Assembly (NCBI RefSeq): GCF_002776525.5
Contig: NC_045441.1
Span: 113,145,831-113,209,830 of the forward strand
Direction of reading: 5' to 3'
Length of the DNA stretch: 64,000 nucleotides
Origin: Piliocolobus tephrosceles
Lineage: Eukaryota > Chordata > Mammalia > Primates > Cercopithecidae
How positions within the stretch are numbered: position 1 is the stretch's first letter; every line of letters starts with the position of its first letter. The translations under genes were made by a program, and so were the position numbers. Shown one piece after another: positions 35,163 to 46,280 of this stretch. The notes below the pieces were generated by a model. It was not told where the DNA came from, did no database searches, and saw only the letters and a program-made list of their open reading frames with translations.

Positions 35163-36599
35163 ATATCACAACAATTTGTAGGCCAGTATGAGTGGAGGCA
35201 GACGTCACCCACTCTTCATTGTGTTTTTCTGAGGAAGCTGTGTAATAAGTCTGACCTTCAGTTAATCACTTGGCCAGGTTAGAAGGTACTATAATCAGAT
35301 GATGAAAGATCTCATAAATAATTCAAACTCATCTTTAACTTTGGTAAAACATTTGTTTCTTAGTTTAAAGGACTTCTAAGTTCTTCCGTCCCATGATATG
35401 AGAAGTTGGTAAATATGAGTACAGCACTTCCATTTTCCTGATCAAAATTGAGTTAATTAAGTCAAAACATGAAACATAATTGCCAGACTGACACTTCTAA
35501 TTATTTGGAGTAAATGAACAAAAAACAATGGTTGAGTGAAAAAAATTAAGAAATGAGGCGACCATTTTGTTAAAGTTATCTCGATCACTGGTTTCGAGAA
35601 AAGAGTACTTACTGGGATCTAACTAAATGTTTAAGTTTGAAGACATTTAGACTGTGAGTTCTAATTCCTTTTTTAAAAAAGTGAGGTTGATTCTATCAAC
35701 AAAATGTGATGGCTAATTATACAAGCAGAAAGATTTCCATTATCTACATACTGTATCAGACAATTAAAATATTTTTTCCCTTTTCTAGAAAATGTCTGTG
35801 TTTGCTTAATATTTTTATCTTTATAAGATGGTAATTTGTCCACTAGAGGACAAGGTAAAGAGCAACCTTAGAATTAGCTAGAACTGGTTTTTGTAGCTTT
35901 GGACTTAGGACAAGTTGTCATATTTTTTCTAATGCTTATTTTCTCATTTCACAAATGAGGATGATAATTCTTACCCTAGAGTGTTGCTGCAATGTTTAAA
36001 TGTAATAATTAATTACTTAATTACGGAAAATTGGTAGATGACTTCAAAATCAGTTGTTGATTGGCTGATTTTAGAGATTTGGTAGAAATTGCTTTAATAT
36101 TAACCTGTCTCAATGAAATTTTAATGCAAGAGTTGCTGTTTTTATTTTAACATTTAAAATTATAACAAATATCACGTTTCATTAAAACAGTTTAGTCCAT
36201 CAATAAATGTTACTTGCAGCTTAGATTTTTGAAATTGTAGCTATTGCATGTTAAGAGCAAATAAGCCACACACAAGTGAAATAACAACAATATTTTTTGT
36301 CAACCATAAACATTCATTAAGTAGCTAAAGTACTAATTACATGCAACCTTGGGAGACTCACTACTCTGTAATTATCTTTACAACTGAGCATGTGCCTTTT
36401 GAAGTTTCTGTTTGGCCCTCTAAAGTTATTTTGCTATTTGCTCTGGTTCTTTTGTGTTGTTTTTAAGCAAAAGAGTAGATTTTATAAAGAACTTGTCTCC
36501 ATCTCCCAACCTCATGTTTGGTCCAAACTCTTCAAAAATTCTGAAGTGGAACAGCCCCCAATTCTAATAAATATTCTTGGGTTGTTTTTGTTTGTTCAT
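35163..36599. other. Unique AT-rich sequence with a MIR-like fragment
   Basis: The part 35870-36010 has MIR words ('GGACTTAGGACAAGTTGTCA', 'TCATTTCACAAATGAGGATG'). Otherwise I see nothing. Confidence 0.5.
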
Positions 36600-36893
36600 T
36601 TGTTTTTTAAGACAGAGTCTTGCACTTTTGCCTGGGCTGGAGCGCAGTGGTGTGATCTCGGCTCACTGCAGCCTCCACCTGCCGGGTTCCAGAGATTCTC
36701 CTGTCTCAGCTTCCTGAGTAGCTGAGATTACAGGCATGTGCCACCATGCCTGTCGAATTTTTGTATTTGTAGTGGAGACGGGGTTTCACCATGTTGGCCA
36801 GACTGGTCTTGAACTATTGACCTCAAGTGATCCTCCTGCCTCAGCCTCCCAAAGTGCTGGGATTACAAGCGTGAGCCACCACCAGGCCTGGCC
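36600..36893 (-). mobile_element. Alu, minus strand
   Basis: It reads 'AAGACAGAGTCTTGCACTTT', 'GGCTCACTGCAGCCTCCACC', ending 'GAGCCACCACCAGGCCTGGCC' (final words). It is full length and AluS-like. Confidence 0.94.
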
Positions 36894-38132
36894 TTATTGG
36901 GTATTGTTTATAGCTGATTTCCCTCAAAGTTCCTTCTTTTTCTGTGCCTTGTCCTAGTTGATGAGTATCAGGGACGCTGTTACCTTGTCATCAGCTACTC
37001 AGATGCTCAGTTGCCTGTTGCTTTAGCATTGAGTTCCTGTTTCTCTTGTCTCAGGTGAGAATCATAGAGCACTCCTGTTTTCCTCTGTTCTTGGTAAGGA
37101 GGCAAACACAATTACCTGGTCTTCTCATTCATAAGTGTTAATATGCTTAGGTTATCATGGGATGGTGTAGGGGGGCAGAGAGAACTACAAATATTAATAC
37201 ATTTTGTAATGTCATTAAAAAGCTGAAGTTGCAGTTAATTTTCTTTTTGGAGGGCATGCGCCATACATTTATGATATATGTTATATGTTAGATGTTTAGA
37301 TATTATTTAATAATAGCAATAAAAGCAATACTTGTTATTAATGTTGCTTGTAACTTATAGATGTAACAAACATGCTAATAGCTAAAGTAAGTTGGTATGC
37401 GTTTGGTACTGAGAAATAATCTTGTTAACTATTGCTTGTTTGATTTTTGGTAACTGTTCTTCCTCCCATTTTGTGCAATGAAAGTACAACCAGCTTGTTT
37501 GGTCAGACTAATGTATAACTACCAAAAACTGCAAAAACATCTGGATTCTATATTAATAATGTGCTTTGCCACTACTTGTTTTAAATGTCACTTACTCAAA
37601 TGTTATGTACTTATTCCATTAATTCAGTTTAAAAGACTGAAAACTTTCCGGATAAATCACACTTTATAAGTCAGAAAAATATTTCAACTGGGTTGAGGGA
37701 AGGAAGCTTGAAGTCTGAGTTTAAATAGAGAGTATTTTTAGTCGACTCCCTTACAAAGTTGCAAAGAGGTAGTCAAAATAATGCAATGTACACTAAGGCT
37801 TGGGTTAATCTGACATGCTGATAGAATCATGATCCATGAAGACTTCCTTGAGGAGGTTCCTTCTCAGAAGCACATATGTAGTGATACTCACCATCATTGA
37901 GGCACAGCACCATCATCAGATCTGGCTCCACTGCAGTATAAATTTGTTGAGTACTTCATTTCCACCAGAACAATTCCTTCATAGTTCACATATTTTGGTT
38001 ACTTTTTGTTTAACTTCTCAGGAAAGTTTTAATGTTAGCAGTTCTGTGAATTATTAAATGGTCCTGGGCGTGGCCCTTCTTTTTTGATACTTTTTACTGC
38101 CTTTCATACAGGAGTGGATGGTCACAGGGGAC
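36894..38132. other. Unique sequence, no gene seen
   Basis: No repeat or gene is recognised. A short open frame at 37478-37669 looks like chance. Confidence 0.5.
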
Positions 38133-38194
38133 AATATTATTAATAATAATAACAGGAACAACTTACATTTATGGAATACCTTCTTTTTGCCAGG
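38133..38194 (-). repeat. Left part of a MIR split by the provirus
   Basis: The text 'ACAACTTACATTTATGGAAT' to 'CTTTTTGCCAGG' is the 3'-terminal part of a MIR read in reverse. It stops at CCAGG (38190-38194), exactly where the provirus LTR starts. The continuation of this MIR is at 51794. Confidence 0.8.
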
Positions 38195-39074
38195 TATAAA
38201 GACAAAAAATTACTCTCTAAGTTCTGGGGCTGGGGCCCATGAATTGAGTTGACAAAAGACAGATTAAGAAAATAAAAGCATATACATTATATTTAATATT
38301 TTTACTGCACACATAAGGCTTTATAAGAAAAATGAAGAGCCAAAAAAGCAACTCAGGCCAAGAGCTTATATACTTTTTAAACAAAGAATGCTAAATTGTG
38401 GGGAAATGATAAAACAAAGGAAAAGAGTTTAAGCTTCTAGAGGCAGTAATTTGTGGGAAAGTGACAGAAAATAAACAGGAAAATCTAATGGAAGATAAGG
38501 AATATTTTAGTAGTTTTGTTTGTTCTGATCCATTTCAGTATTGACCCCCAGTCTCCAGTGATAAGAATGCTCTCTTCCTGAAACAGGGAGAGCCTCTTTC
38601 ACATGGGAAATTTTGAGTCGTACCTGAGGCAGAAAGAGGAAAGTCAGAGAGCCCTTCTTGCCTCTGCTGTTGCTCAATCACCTTCAACCCAAAAAAATCA
38701 ACATGCTGGGCTGGGCACAGTGGTGCATGCCTGTAATAGCAGCACTTTGGAAGGCCAAGGAGGGTGGATTACCTGAGGTCAGGAGTTCAAGACAAGCCTG
38801 GCCAACATGGCGAAACCCCGTCTCTACTAAAAATACAAAAATTAGCTGGGTGCAGTGGTGCGTGCCTGCAATCCCAGCTACCTGGGACGTTGAGGCAAGA
38901 GAATCGCTTGAATCCAGGATGCGGAGATTGTGGTGAGCCAAGATTGCACGACTGCACTACAGCCTGGGCAACAAAGTGATACTCTGTCTCAAAAAATAAA
39001 ATAAAATAAAATAATAAAAATAATCCACATACCAAAGTAGCATATTTTGGGGTAGCATGTTCTGAATTCCTTCA
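38195..39074 (-). mobile_element. 3' LTR of the provirus (carries an Alu)
   Basis: On the plus strand it shares ordered words with 49421-51789: 'CATGAATTGA', 'TGCTAAATTGTGGGGA' / 'ATAAATTGTGGAGA', 'AGTAATTTGT', 'GATCCATTT', 'ACATGGGAAATTT', and the end 'GCATATTTTGGGGTAGCATG'. The plus-strand end at 39074 is CA. Adjacent plus-strand TTTCCCCCATCT (39075-39086) is the reverse of a polypurine tract. An Alu at 38709-39019 interrupts it. Confidence 0.82.
38709..39019 (+). mobile_element. Alu inside the 3' LTR, plus strand
   Basis: It begins 'GGCTGGGCACAGTGGTGCAT', is full length, and has an (AAAAT)n tail. ATCAACATGC on the left and ATCCACATAC on the right look like a decayed target duplication. 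Confidence 0.94.
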
Positions 39075-39809
39075 TTTCCCCCATCTGAAACTTTACCATA
39101 AGTTTCTCATAATAAAATCTGAATTAATGGCTATGGAGAGAAGAATCAGTTTAGTAGCTGAGTGATAGATCTTCAAAAGAAGAATATACAGCTTAGAATG
39201 AGAATAAATAACCAGAAAAGTGCAAACCTAAGCACATTTCTCCATATCCCGTTAAACCAATCTCCCAACTGTGGGAATAGCTCAGTCTAATAAAATGGTT
39301 GAGCTTCATTATCTTATGGAGAATGTTAATCTTTTTTGTTCAAAGGTATAAATCAGGCAATATTTATACCAACTGACTCACAAAGAGGCAGCATTTTCAT
39401 CAACCACACAGAATAAAATGATTAGTGTTGTTCATGAACAAAAAGTGGAACCTATAATTCTCCAGATCTAGTGTGTTCCACAACTGTTGTTATTGGTCGT
39501 ATTGATGTCTCCACACCTTCATTTTCATGTGCCTCTGTCAGTTTGTAAAAGCAGAAAATGTCGTGAAATATTTGACGTAGGAGACCTGCAATCTGGCTTT
39601 GGCAGCTAAAAGGCTTGATTTTGTCACCTGACCAAGTTAATCCAGGTTTTTGATCTATTTATATACAATTTCTGGTGTTAAGGAGCCTAATCAGGAGAGC
39701 AGCTGAGCTACCGCACCCAGGTTGTGCAAGAGTGGCCTATGAACCAGCCAACACATTTGGTGATTTGGCAAAACTTTGTGCTATAAAAGGTAGTTCTAGA
39801 ATCACTTAT
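39075..39809 (-). pseudogene. Provirus interior between the env-like part and the 3' LTR
   Basis: By position this is the 3' end of the retroviral interior. No convincing transmembrane env motif is readable. It is interrupted on its high side by a solo LTR (39810-40398). Confidence 0.5.
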
Positions 39810-40398
39810 TGTTACCGGATGGAAAGTCTTGACTGAGAGTTTTCCAGGTTCTTGGAGTGTTGAACAAAGAATTGAACAAAACACGCAAACAAAGCAACAA
39901 AAGAACGAAGCAACAAAAGCACAGATTTATTGAAGTGAAAGTAGCCTCCACAGAGTAGGAGCAAGCTTGAGCAAGTGGCTCAAGAGCCTCATTGCAATGT
40001 TCTTCAGAGTTTCAAATTAAACTAAAAGAATTTGGTAACATCCCTAAGTACCCTTTAGAGGCTTCCAATTGTTTATATCCTATGCAAATGAAGGATTGGC
40101 CTGTGACCAATTAGAGACTGAAGTGGAGGCTTGGTTTGAGACCAATCAGAGGCTGAAGTGGAGGTTGGCCCACAACCAATCAGAGGCAATTCTCATTTGT
40201 GAGGTAGGGGAGTAGGGTTTTGTAGAGGGCAGGAACTCTGGCCCCTTTTCACTTGGGCATGGAGAGGTGGGGTTTTCCTTTTGGTCCAATTCCAAGAAGT
40301 CCTCAGGCTTCTTGTCTCCCGACCCTATTCTCCTGCCTTGTCTCCCAACCCTATTTGTCCTCAGGCTTCTTGTCTCCCGACCCTATTCTCCTGCCTCA
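39810..40398 (-). mobile_element. Solo LTR nested in the provirus, exact TTAT duplication, minus strand
   Basis: The plus strand starts 'TGTTACCGGATGGAAAGTCT' and ends 'CCTATTCTCCTGCCTCA'. TTAT flanks it at 39806-39809 and 40399-40402. The minus strand carries 'CAATAAATCTGTGC' (poly(A) signal region) and three CCAAT-box-like ATTGG words in U3. U3 also contains an exact 40-bp direct repeat (40299-40338 and 40357-40396). It has class I LTR features; the family is not named. Confidence 0.9.
40299..40396. repeat. 40-bp exact direct repeat in LTR U3, period 58 bp
   Basis: Both copies start GTCCTCAGGCTTCTTGTCTC and end TCTCCTGCCT. A partial third copy (TTGTCTCCCAACCCTATTT, about 40338-40356) lies between them. 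Such U3 repeats are common in active gammaretroviral enhancers. Confidence 0.93.
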
Positions 40399-40950
40399 TT
40401 ATGACCTCCATGAAGGGTTTGAGGATGTGGTGTATGGAGTCAAACTACAGGGTTTGATTGCAATATTGTCTTGGCTGGTACTTGGGAAGAGATCAGTACC
40501 ATATTTGTTTTTAATTGGAAAAGTTTCTTTTTTTTTTTCCCAACATCTTTGCTTGAGCAAGGGACAATTCTTGAGTGTGCACAGAGGTTTTTCCTTGCCC
40601 GATGAACTCACCAGAAGTAAAAGTAGAGTGACATTGTTTTTCTGGCCATGGATACCATACTCTTTCATTAATTTATCTTCCATAGTTGGTCTACCTGGTG
40701 CCCCATGGACAGGAATAAAAACTAATTCAGGTTTGTTCATGCTATCTGGATGTTGACATAAGCAATAATTATATTGTTTAGTTGACATGACCAAGGTTTG
40801 AGAAACTTGTGCAAGGGTGGTGTCAGGTTTGTGTGAAACCTATGAAGAAAAGAATGAGGTTAATATGAAAGAGGCAGCATTTGAAAGAAAGCCCATAGTG
40901 GAGGATCAGAGAGAGAATAGGATAGATTGAGACAAGTAATCTCCAGTGAG
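40399..40950 (-). pseudogene. Probable env-derived remnant, minus strand
   Basis: An open frame of 131 codons (40399-40794, minus) lies just 3' of the integrase remnant, where env is expected. It has a short leucine-rich stretch and several cysteines. I cannot match it to a defined env motif, so the call is positional. It ends at the solo LTR insertion. It is not a functional glycoprotein. Confidence 0.45.
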
Positions 40951-41099
40951 CTTCTCAATAAATGGGAGGTTTTGTTGAAAAAGATCCTCCCTTTACTCCC
41001 CCCACACACCAGGAAGGAGAGAAACTTAAAGGGGGAAAATAGATGAAAGCAAACTTTTTTGATCTGTGATCTTGAGGAAAGCTGTTTGCTTTGTGGTGT

Positions 41100-41571
41100 C
41101 ATCTTGCTTCTAGAGCCTTGGCTCTGAAATCCTTACTATGAGGTCACCTGTAGGGATGGTCTTTCAGTTGTCCTGAGAGTGATGACTGGCTCTACCTTGA
41201 TGTGGCTCACATGAATTCAGACAGTGTGATAGCAGTGTAGGTGGTTAGCAGTACTTCATAAAGTCCTTCCTAGCAAGGTAACAGTACATACTTTTTCTAA
41301 AAATCTTGATGTATACTTGATCTCCTGGTTGAAAGAGATGGCTTGATGGATTTTTTTCCTATAAATTCTTTTTACGTCTAGATTTTTATGTTCTACTTGC
41401 CCTGATGATTGAGGATGGTATGAAGTAAGAAATTTTAATGAGTAATCTAGAGATTTTGGAAGGGAGTTATTTCTACTAAAAAATGAGCTTCTTGGTCTGA
41501 TTCAATCTATAAAGAAATGCCAAGATGAGGAATAACCTCAGTTGTTAATTTCTTTACCACTGTCATGGTGT
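41100..41571 (-). pseudogene. Integrase remnant of the provirus (pol), minus strand
   Basis: The minus strand at 41397-41420 reads YHPQSSGQ, the hallmark around the catalytic region of retroviral integrases (usual form YHPQSSGQVE, followed here by a K/R-rich stretch). Stops and frameshifts lie around it. The upstream pol part is separated by an Alu and several LTRs. Confidence 0.82.
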
Positions 41572-41656
41572 CTCTTGAACCTGGGAGACAGAGGTTGCAG
41601 TGAGCCGAGATCGCGCCACTGCACTCCTGCCTTGGTTACAGAATGAGACTCTGTCT

Positions 41657-41701
<45 letters not shown>
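41572..41701 (+). mobile_element. 5'-truncated Alu with 44-bp poly-A tail, plus strand
   Basis: Only the last 85 or so bases of the Alu are present ('TCTTGAACCTGGGAGACAGA' to 'GACTCTGTCTC'), followed by 44 As (41658-41701). The target duplication is GGTGT (41567-41571 and 41702-41706). The truncation and long tail fit an L1-mobilised insertion of moderate age. Confidence 0.92.
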
Positions 41702-41703
<2 letters not shown>

Positions 41704-41706
41704 TGT

Positions 41707-41945
41707 TACAATGAAGGAATTTGTTAATAGGGCCTGTGTATAGCTGGTCTGCTACTGTGTTGAGAGGTGCAGTGTCTTATTAAGTCATAAGAGAATGGAC
41801 ACAGAATGGGGGAATGGGGAATGTGGAGGTAAAGAAGGGAACCTAATGTAAGAATACTGAATTTGCCAACTAAGGTACCAGCTGTGACTACTTCATGCAG
41901 GAATGGGGACATGCCTGATGCCATAGAGTCTAATTGACTTGATAA
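41707..41945 (-). pseudogene. Pol remnant between nested insertions
   Basis: By position this is RNase H/integrase-region sequence of the provirus on the minus strand. No motif is clear enough to name. Confidence 0.4.
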
Positions 41946-42399
41946 TGTGAAAGGAAAATAAAAACTCAGGACCCCAATTCACCATGACAAAAGGAAAAAA
42001 AAAAAAATTAAGCTGAAATGTGAGTTGTGCAAGAAACTGCCTTTTCTTTTGTTCCTAAGCAGATAGTTAGAGATAAAATGTTAAATAACTCCACAGGTAG
42101 TTACTCTGTGTTCACCTTATCTTATGTAAAGTGCAGATTTACTGAGCGCTGGATAAATACATAATTGACTATTCCCTACCTACTTCTTTTCCCTTACAAC
42201 ATGTGGATTATCATGCCCTCCTTCTTTCCACAATGGCCTGCCTTTCCCCTTTAAATACTGAGGCCCTCAAATTCATTTTTGGAAAAAGGTATGGACCACA
42301 GACTGTTTCTGTGATTCCATGTTTATTTCTTCTGGGCATATGTGGCAAAATAACGTTCTAAATTGATTGAGACCTGTCTCTGATACTTTCTGTTTTACA
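41946..42399 (+). mobile_element. Nested LTR A, plus strand (MER21-like ends)
   Basis: It starts 'TGTGAAAGGAAAATAAAAAC', has 'CTTTCCCCTTTAAATACTGA' (TATA-like), 'GTGGCAAAATAACG', and ends 'GATACTTTCTGTTTTACA'. Flanks ATAA and AGAA could be a decayed duplication. Its start and end resemble the LTR at 57052-57645, so the two may share a family. Confidence 0.75.
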
Positions 42400-42420
42400 A
42401 GAAATATAGTATAGGATATC

Positions 42421-43501
42421 TGTTGATGAAAAGAGCCAAACTGTAAAATATTTGAAGAGATTTATTCTGAGCCAAATATGAGTGATCATGGCCAGTGACA
42501 CAGTCCTCAGGAGGTCCTGAGAACATGTGTCCAAGGTGGTTGGGGTGTAGCAGGACAAGCCACAGACAAAACCCCTCAGACACTGAGTTAAAGAAGGAAG
42601 GGCTTTATTCAACCAGGAGCTTTGGCAAGACTCATGTATCCAAAAACTGAGCTCCTCGAGTGAGTAATTCCTATCCCTTTTAAGGGCTTACAACCCTAAG
42701 GGGGTCCGCGTGAGGGGGTCATGATTGAGCAAGCAGTGGGTATGTGACTGGGTGCTGAAACAAAACAGGACAGGGATTTTCACAGTGCTTTTTCACACAA
42801 TGTCTGGAATCTATAGATAACATAACCAGTTAGGTCAGGGGTCAATCTTTAACCAGACCCAGGGCGTGACGCCGGGCTCTCTGCCTGTGGATTTCATTTC
42901 TGCCTTTTAGTTTTTACTTTTTCTTTCTTTGGAGGCAGAAATTGGGCATAAGACAATATGAGGGGTGGTCTCCTCCCTTATTTGTACAGCTTGGTTTTAT
43001 GTATTTTAGGAAGGCATGAGACATTAATCAAATACGTTTAAGAAATACATTGGTTTGGTTTAGAAAGGCAGGAAACTCAAAGTGGGGACTTCCAGCCTGT
43101 AGGTAAATTTAAAGATTTTCTGGCTGACAATTGGTTGAGGTTGTCTGAAGACCTGGGATCGGCAGAGTGGAATGTTCAGGTTAAAGATAAAGGATTATGG
43201 ACGCCAAGTTTTATTGTGCAGAGGAAGCTCTTAGATAGCAGATTTTAGAGAGACCAGGTTGTAAATAGTTTTTTTATAGGACTTAAAAGTGTGCCTGGCT
43301 CTTAGTTGATTATCTCCTGGATCTGGGAAGAAAGAAAGGAAAACAAAAGGGAAAGGGATTCTCTATAGAATGTGGATTCTTCCCACAAGACACTTTGCAG
43401 GGCAATTTTAAGGTATGGCAAGGACATATATCTTGGGGTTAAACATTTTTTTTCCTTGTCTCATAATGTTATGCCAGAGTCAGATTGAAAAGTAAGCCAC
43501 A
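42421..43501 (-). mobile_element. Nested LTR B, minus strand (itself split by LTR C)
   Basis: The minus strand starts 'TGTGGCTTACTTTTCAATCT', has 'ATACATAAAACCAAGCTGT' (TATA-like) and 'CTCAGAATAAATCTCTTC' (poly(A) signal), and ends 'TTTTCATCAACA'. Flanks ATATC (42416-42420) and ATATA (43502-43506) look like a 5-bp duplication. It is interrupted at about 42546-42985. Confidence 0.78.
42546..42985 (-). mobile_element. LTR C inside LTR B, minus strand (MER9/ERVK-like)
   Basis: The minus strand reads 'AAGGGAGGAGACCACCCCTC', 'GCCCGGCGTCACGCCCTGGG', the TATA-like 'CCCTTAAAAGGGATAGG', the poly(A) signal 'TGAATAAAGCCCTTCC', and ends 'GTCTGTGGCTTGTCCTGCTACA' (final words). The text resembles an ERVK LTR such as MER9 (HML-3), from memory. 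Removing it restores LTR B text ('GTTGGGG' + 'ACAGCTTGG'). The duplication is not resolved, so the ends are good to a few bases only. Confidence 0.68.
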
Positions 43502-43506
43502 ATATA

Positions 43507-44480
43507 TAGGGTCCAATAAAACCCATCTGATGAGAATTTACAGTTTGTAGGGCATGACTCCCTAGACCCCTTAGGTGGAAATTTGGGTAAGATAAAAAAA
43601 TCAGAGCTTAGTCCTCATATCCAAGAGGCAAGAGGTTGTTCTGAATACCCCAAACAATCCTATTCTTTTCATGGTAGTATAGGTGAAACGGTTTGCCAAA
43701 GTTGGGTAAGCCAAAAGCTGGCTATGTGAGAAGTGCTCATTTTCAGGCTTTGCAGTTCAATGGCTCCAAGAGCCAGGAAATGAACTCTGAAGTAGCATCA
43801 GGACGAGGGCATCTATAGAGGTTTAGCATGGGCAGCAAAAGCAGGAATTCATTGGTGACAATAGTTAGCTGCCCCTAGGAATTTATGCAGCTGCTTTTTG
43901 TTTTTGGGAGAGAGATGGGCAAGGCTGATTCAAGGCATTTTGTGCTGTTTCTAGTGCCCTGAGATATCTCATGTCCTAAGCAGGTAACAGTTGTTTGCAT
44001 CCACTGACGTTGAGATATGAAGGATTTAAGGCCTCATTCAGCTAGTTATTTTAGGAGAATGAGGGAGTCTGTAAGATCACTCTGTTTAGTTTGGCTATAA
44101 AGAAAGAGGTTATTAATGTATTGAAAAACAGTGAAGCCTTGAGTAAAAGCTACAGGGTTGAAATTGGTTTTACAGACTTAGAAAAATATTGAGGGGAACT
44201 CATAATATCTATGAGGTATGCATCTATGTTGATTGTCTTCCTCTAAACATAAATGCAAAGATAAATTTTGAGTCCCAGAGTAATGGAATTAAAAAGAAAG
44301 CTGACCAGAGATTAATTACTATAAACCAGACTACATCAGCAGGAATTGAGGTCAGAATAGTGGCTGGATTAGGAATTATGGGGTGATGGGGCATTATAAG
44401 AGTTTATGACTCTTAGATCTTGTACAAATCTATGGATTTGATTCCCCTCTAAATCAAATTTTACTTTTATTATTGGCAAG
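43507..44480 (-). pseudogene. Reverse-transcriptase remnant of the provirus, minus strand
   Basis: The minus strand at 44340-44387 reads HPIIPNP (the N-terminal RT motif of class I pol). At 44108-44122 it reads YINNL in place of the catalytic Y-x-D-D, so both active-site aspartates are lost. Numerous stops are present. The order RT (44.3) to integrase (41.4) fits one pol gene on the minus strand. Confidence 0.85.
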
Positions 44481-44799
44481 ATTAGGGTATTGCAGGGTAA
44501 GAAGGTATAAGAAAACCCTGCTATAAAATAGTTGATTATAGGTTCAATTCCTTATTTTTCATCTTGAAAGAGAGAGTATTGGGCTACTTATAGGAAAGGT
44601 TTATTACTCTTCCAGGTAACGCCCATTGACTGTGCACTCAGTAGCTATCCAATCTCATTTATATGTGAGGCCCAAATACTAAGTGGGATATCTTTTAGGT
44701 CTGCATCCTCTTCAGAAGATTTTAAATTGATATGGGTTTCCATTAGGGAAGGTAGGAAGCTTGAGGTTTGGTCTGAAGGTAGGAAAATAAAAAACATCT

Positions 44800-45170
44800 T
44801 TATAATTATACTCTATGGTGGCATTAAATTTACATAACAAACCTCTTCCTAAAAGGTTTGCTAGTAAGAAGTCAGAAACTAGAAAGGAATGATGGATGTT
44901 AAGAGGACCTACAAATATTGGGTGGCCTAAGATGTAGGCAATGAAACAGGCTTCCCTGGAGTTCCAACAGCTGAATAGAATTAGAGATGATAGATAGAGA
45001 TGAATACTTTGAGCCAGTAAGAGAGAAAGTCACATCAGTGTCAATTTAAAAATTCAGTTCTTGATCTTCTATTTTAAGGATGGAGGATATGCTTCCTCTC
45101 TCAGAAAGAGAAAAATGGATCCTCTGAGGAAGTTGGGGTCTGGAGAGATTGTTTAAGCTTTCCTTTCTTT
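44800..45170 (-). pseudogene. Protease-region remnant of the provirus, minus strand
   Basis: The minus strand at about 45020-45046 reads N-x-DTDVTF, resembling the aspartic protease 'DTG' motif with the glycine replaced. It lies between the gag-like and RT-like parts, as expected. The call is moderate because little else is conserved. Confidence 0.55.
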
Positions 45171-45299
45171 TAAGTGCAGGACAATTGTTTTTTTCAATGT
45201 CTGGCTTTGTATATAGTGCCTGCAAACATCTTGAAATGAATAGGGGAGGCTCTGGGGCTGGTAAGAAAAATGGGTGGGACTTGAATTGCCCCTAGAGTC

Positions 45300-46280
45300 A
45301 TAGGTGTGTTTTTATAAAGACTAAACTTGCAAGGCAAGGACAGTTGATGTTAATTTTTTCCCCCTCCTGTTTTCCTGCAAGCCTTTTTTCAATGAATGGG
45401 GTAGAAGCTTCAATCATAATGTTGAAGAGACTGTCCTGCCCAGACAAAAAAGCTACTGTGGATTTGCTTCCTTATTCCAGACAGAGGATTTCCAATAAAG
45501 GTGGAAATAATAAGATTTTTATTTTCTGGGGCTTTGAGGTTAAATGCAGCATGCCTTTGGAAAGTCTGTATACAGCATTCCACAAAAACCTTGGCATCCT
45601 TTTCTTTCTGAGTGTACTTTTCAACCTTAGACCAATTCACTTTGGTGGGAAAGGTCTCTACTACCACTTTTATGAGGCCCTAAATATCAGCTGCCAGCTG
45701 AGTCATTTCCTGGTCATTTGCAGGAAGGCCTGGGAGAAGTTCTGGCTACCTGTTTTCTTTATGTGTGTTTGCTGCTGGGGAGAGGTAGTTGTCCCTAGGG
45801 GGTTGTCTGGCTTGTCTGGTAACCACAGTATCACCCTGGTTAGGAAGAGCCAATCAAAATCCCTATGAGGGGAGTTGTACATTGTCTCTAACTTTTCTAA
45901 CTTCTCTTTAAGTTTGATAGGATCTTCTGAAAGGTGTGTATTTTGGGGGTGGGGTGGGGTGTGGTATAAAACGACTTTTTATTTTAAAAGATCTGCTGCT
46001 GTCCAGAGGACATGAATTCTTTGCCGTGGGCATTAAGGATACATCCACAAAAGGAATTTCATGGGAAGACTTACAGCTGATGGGATCTGATTATATCGAC
46101 CCAGAAAGTAGATGGAATTATAAGGGACAATGAAATGAGCCCTGCTGTGTATCCCTGGGGCCTCTGACAAAGTTATTTTCTGACTATCAGCATTTACATA
46201 AGTAACTTGTATTCCCTGGCCTGGAGATTAGGCCAGAGTGCTTTCTGCTATTCTTGCAGGGAAAAAGAATTTAAAGAAGG
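45300..46280 (-). pseudogene. Gag-derived remnant of the provirus, minus strand
   Basis: An open frame of 85 codons (45410-45667, minus) and flanking broken frames lie 5' of the protease-like part. The composition (charged, with a W-x-x-V spacing and a K/E-rich stretch) is that of a capsid region, but identity rests mainly on gene order. Frames on the opposite strand (45344-45868) are antisense shadows. Confidence 0.6.

Noticed and set aside
40253..40756. 167-codon plus-strand frame
   Set aside because: It runs through the solo LTR U3 repeat and the antisense of the env-like remnant. The repeated residues come from the 40-bp DNA repeat.
45344..45868. 174-codon plus-strand frame, the longest in the window
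   Set aside because: It is antisense to the gag-like remnant of the minus-strand provirus, with no family resemblance.
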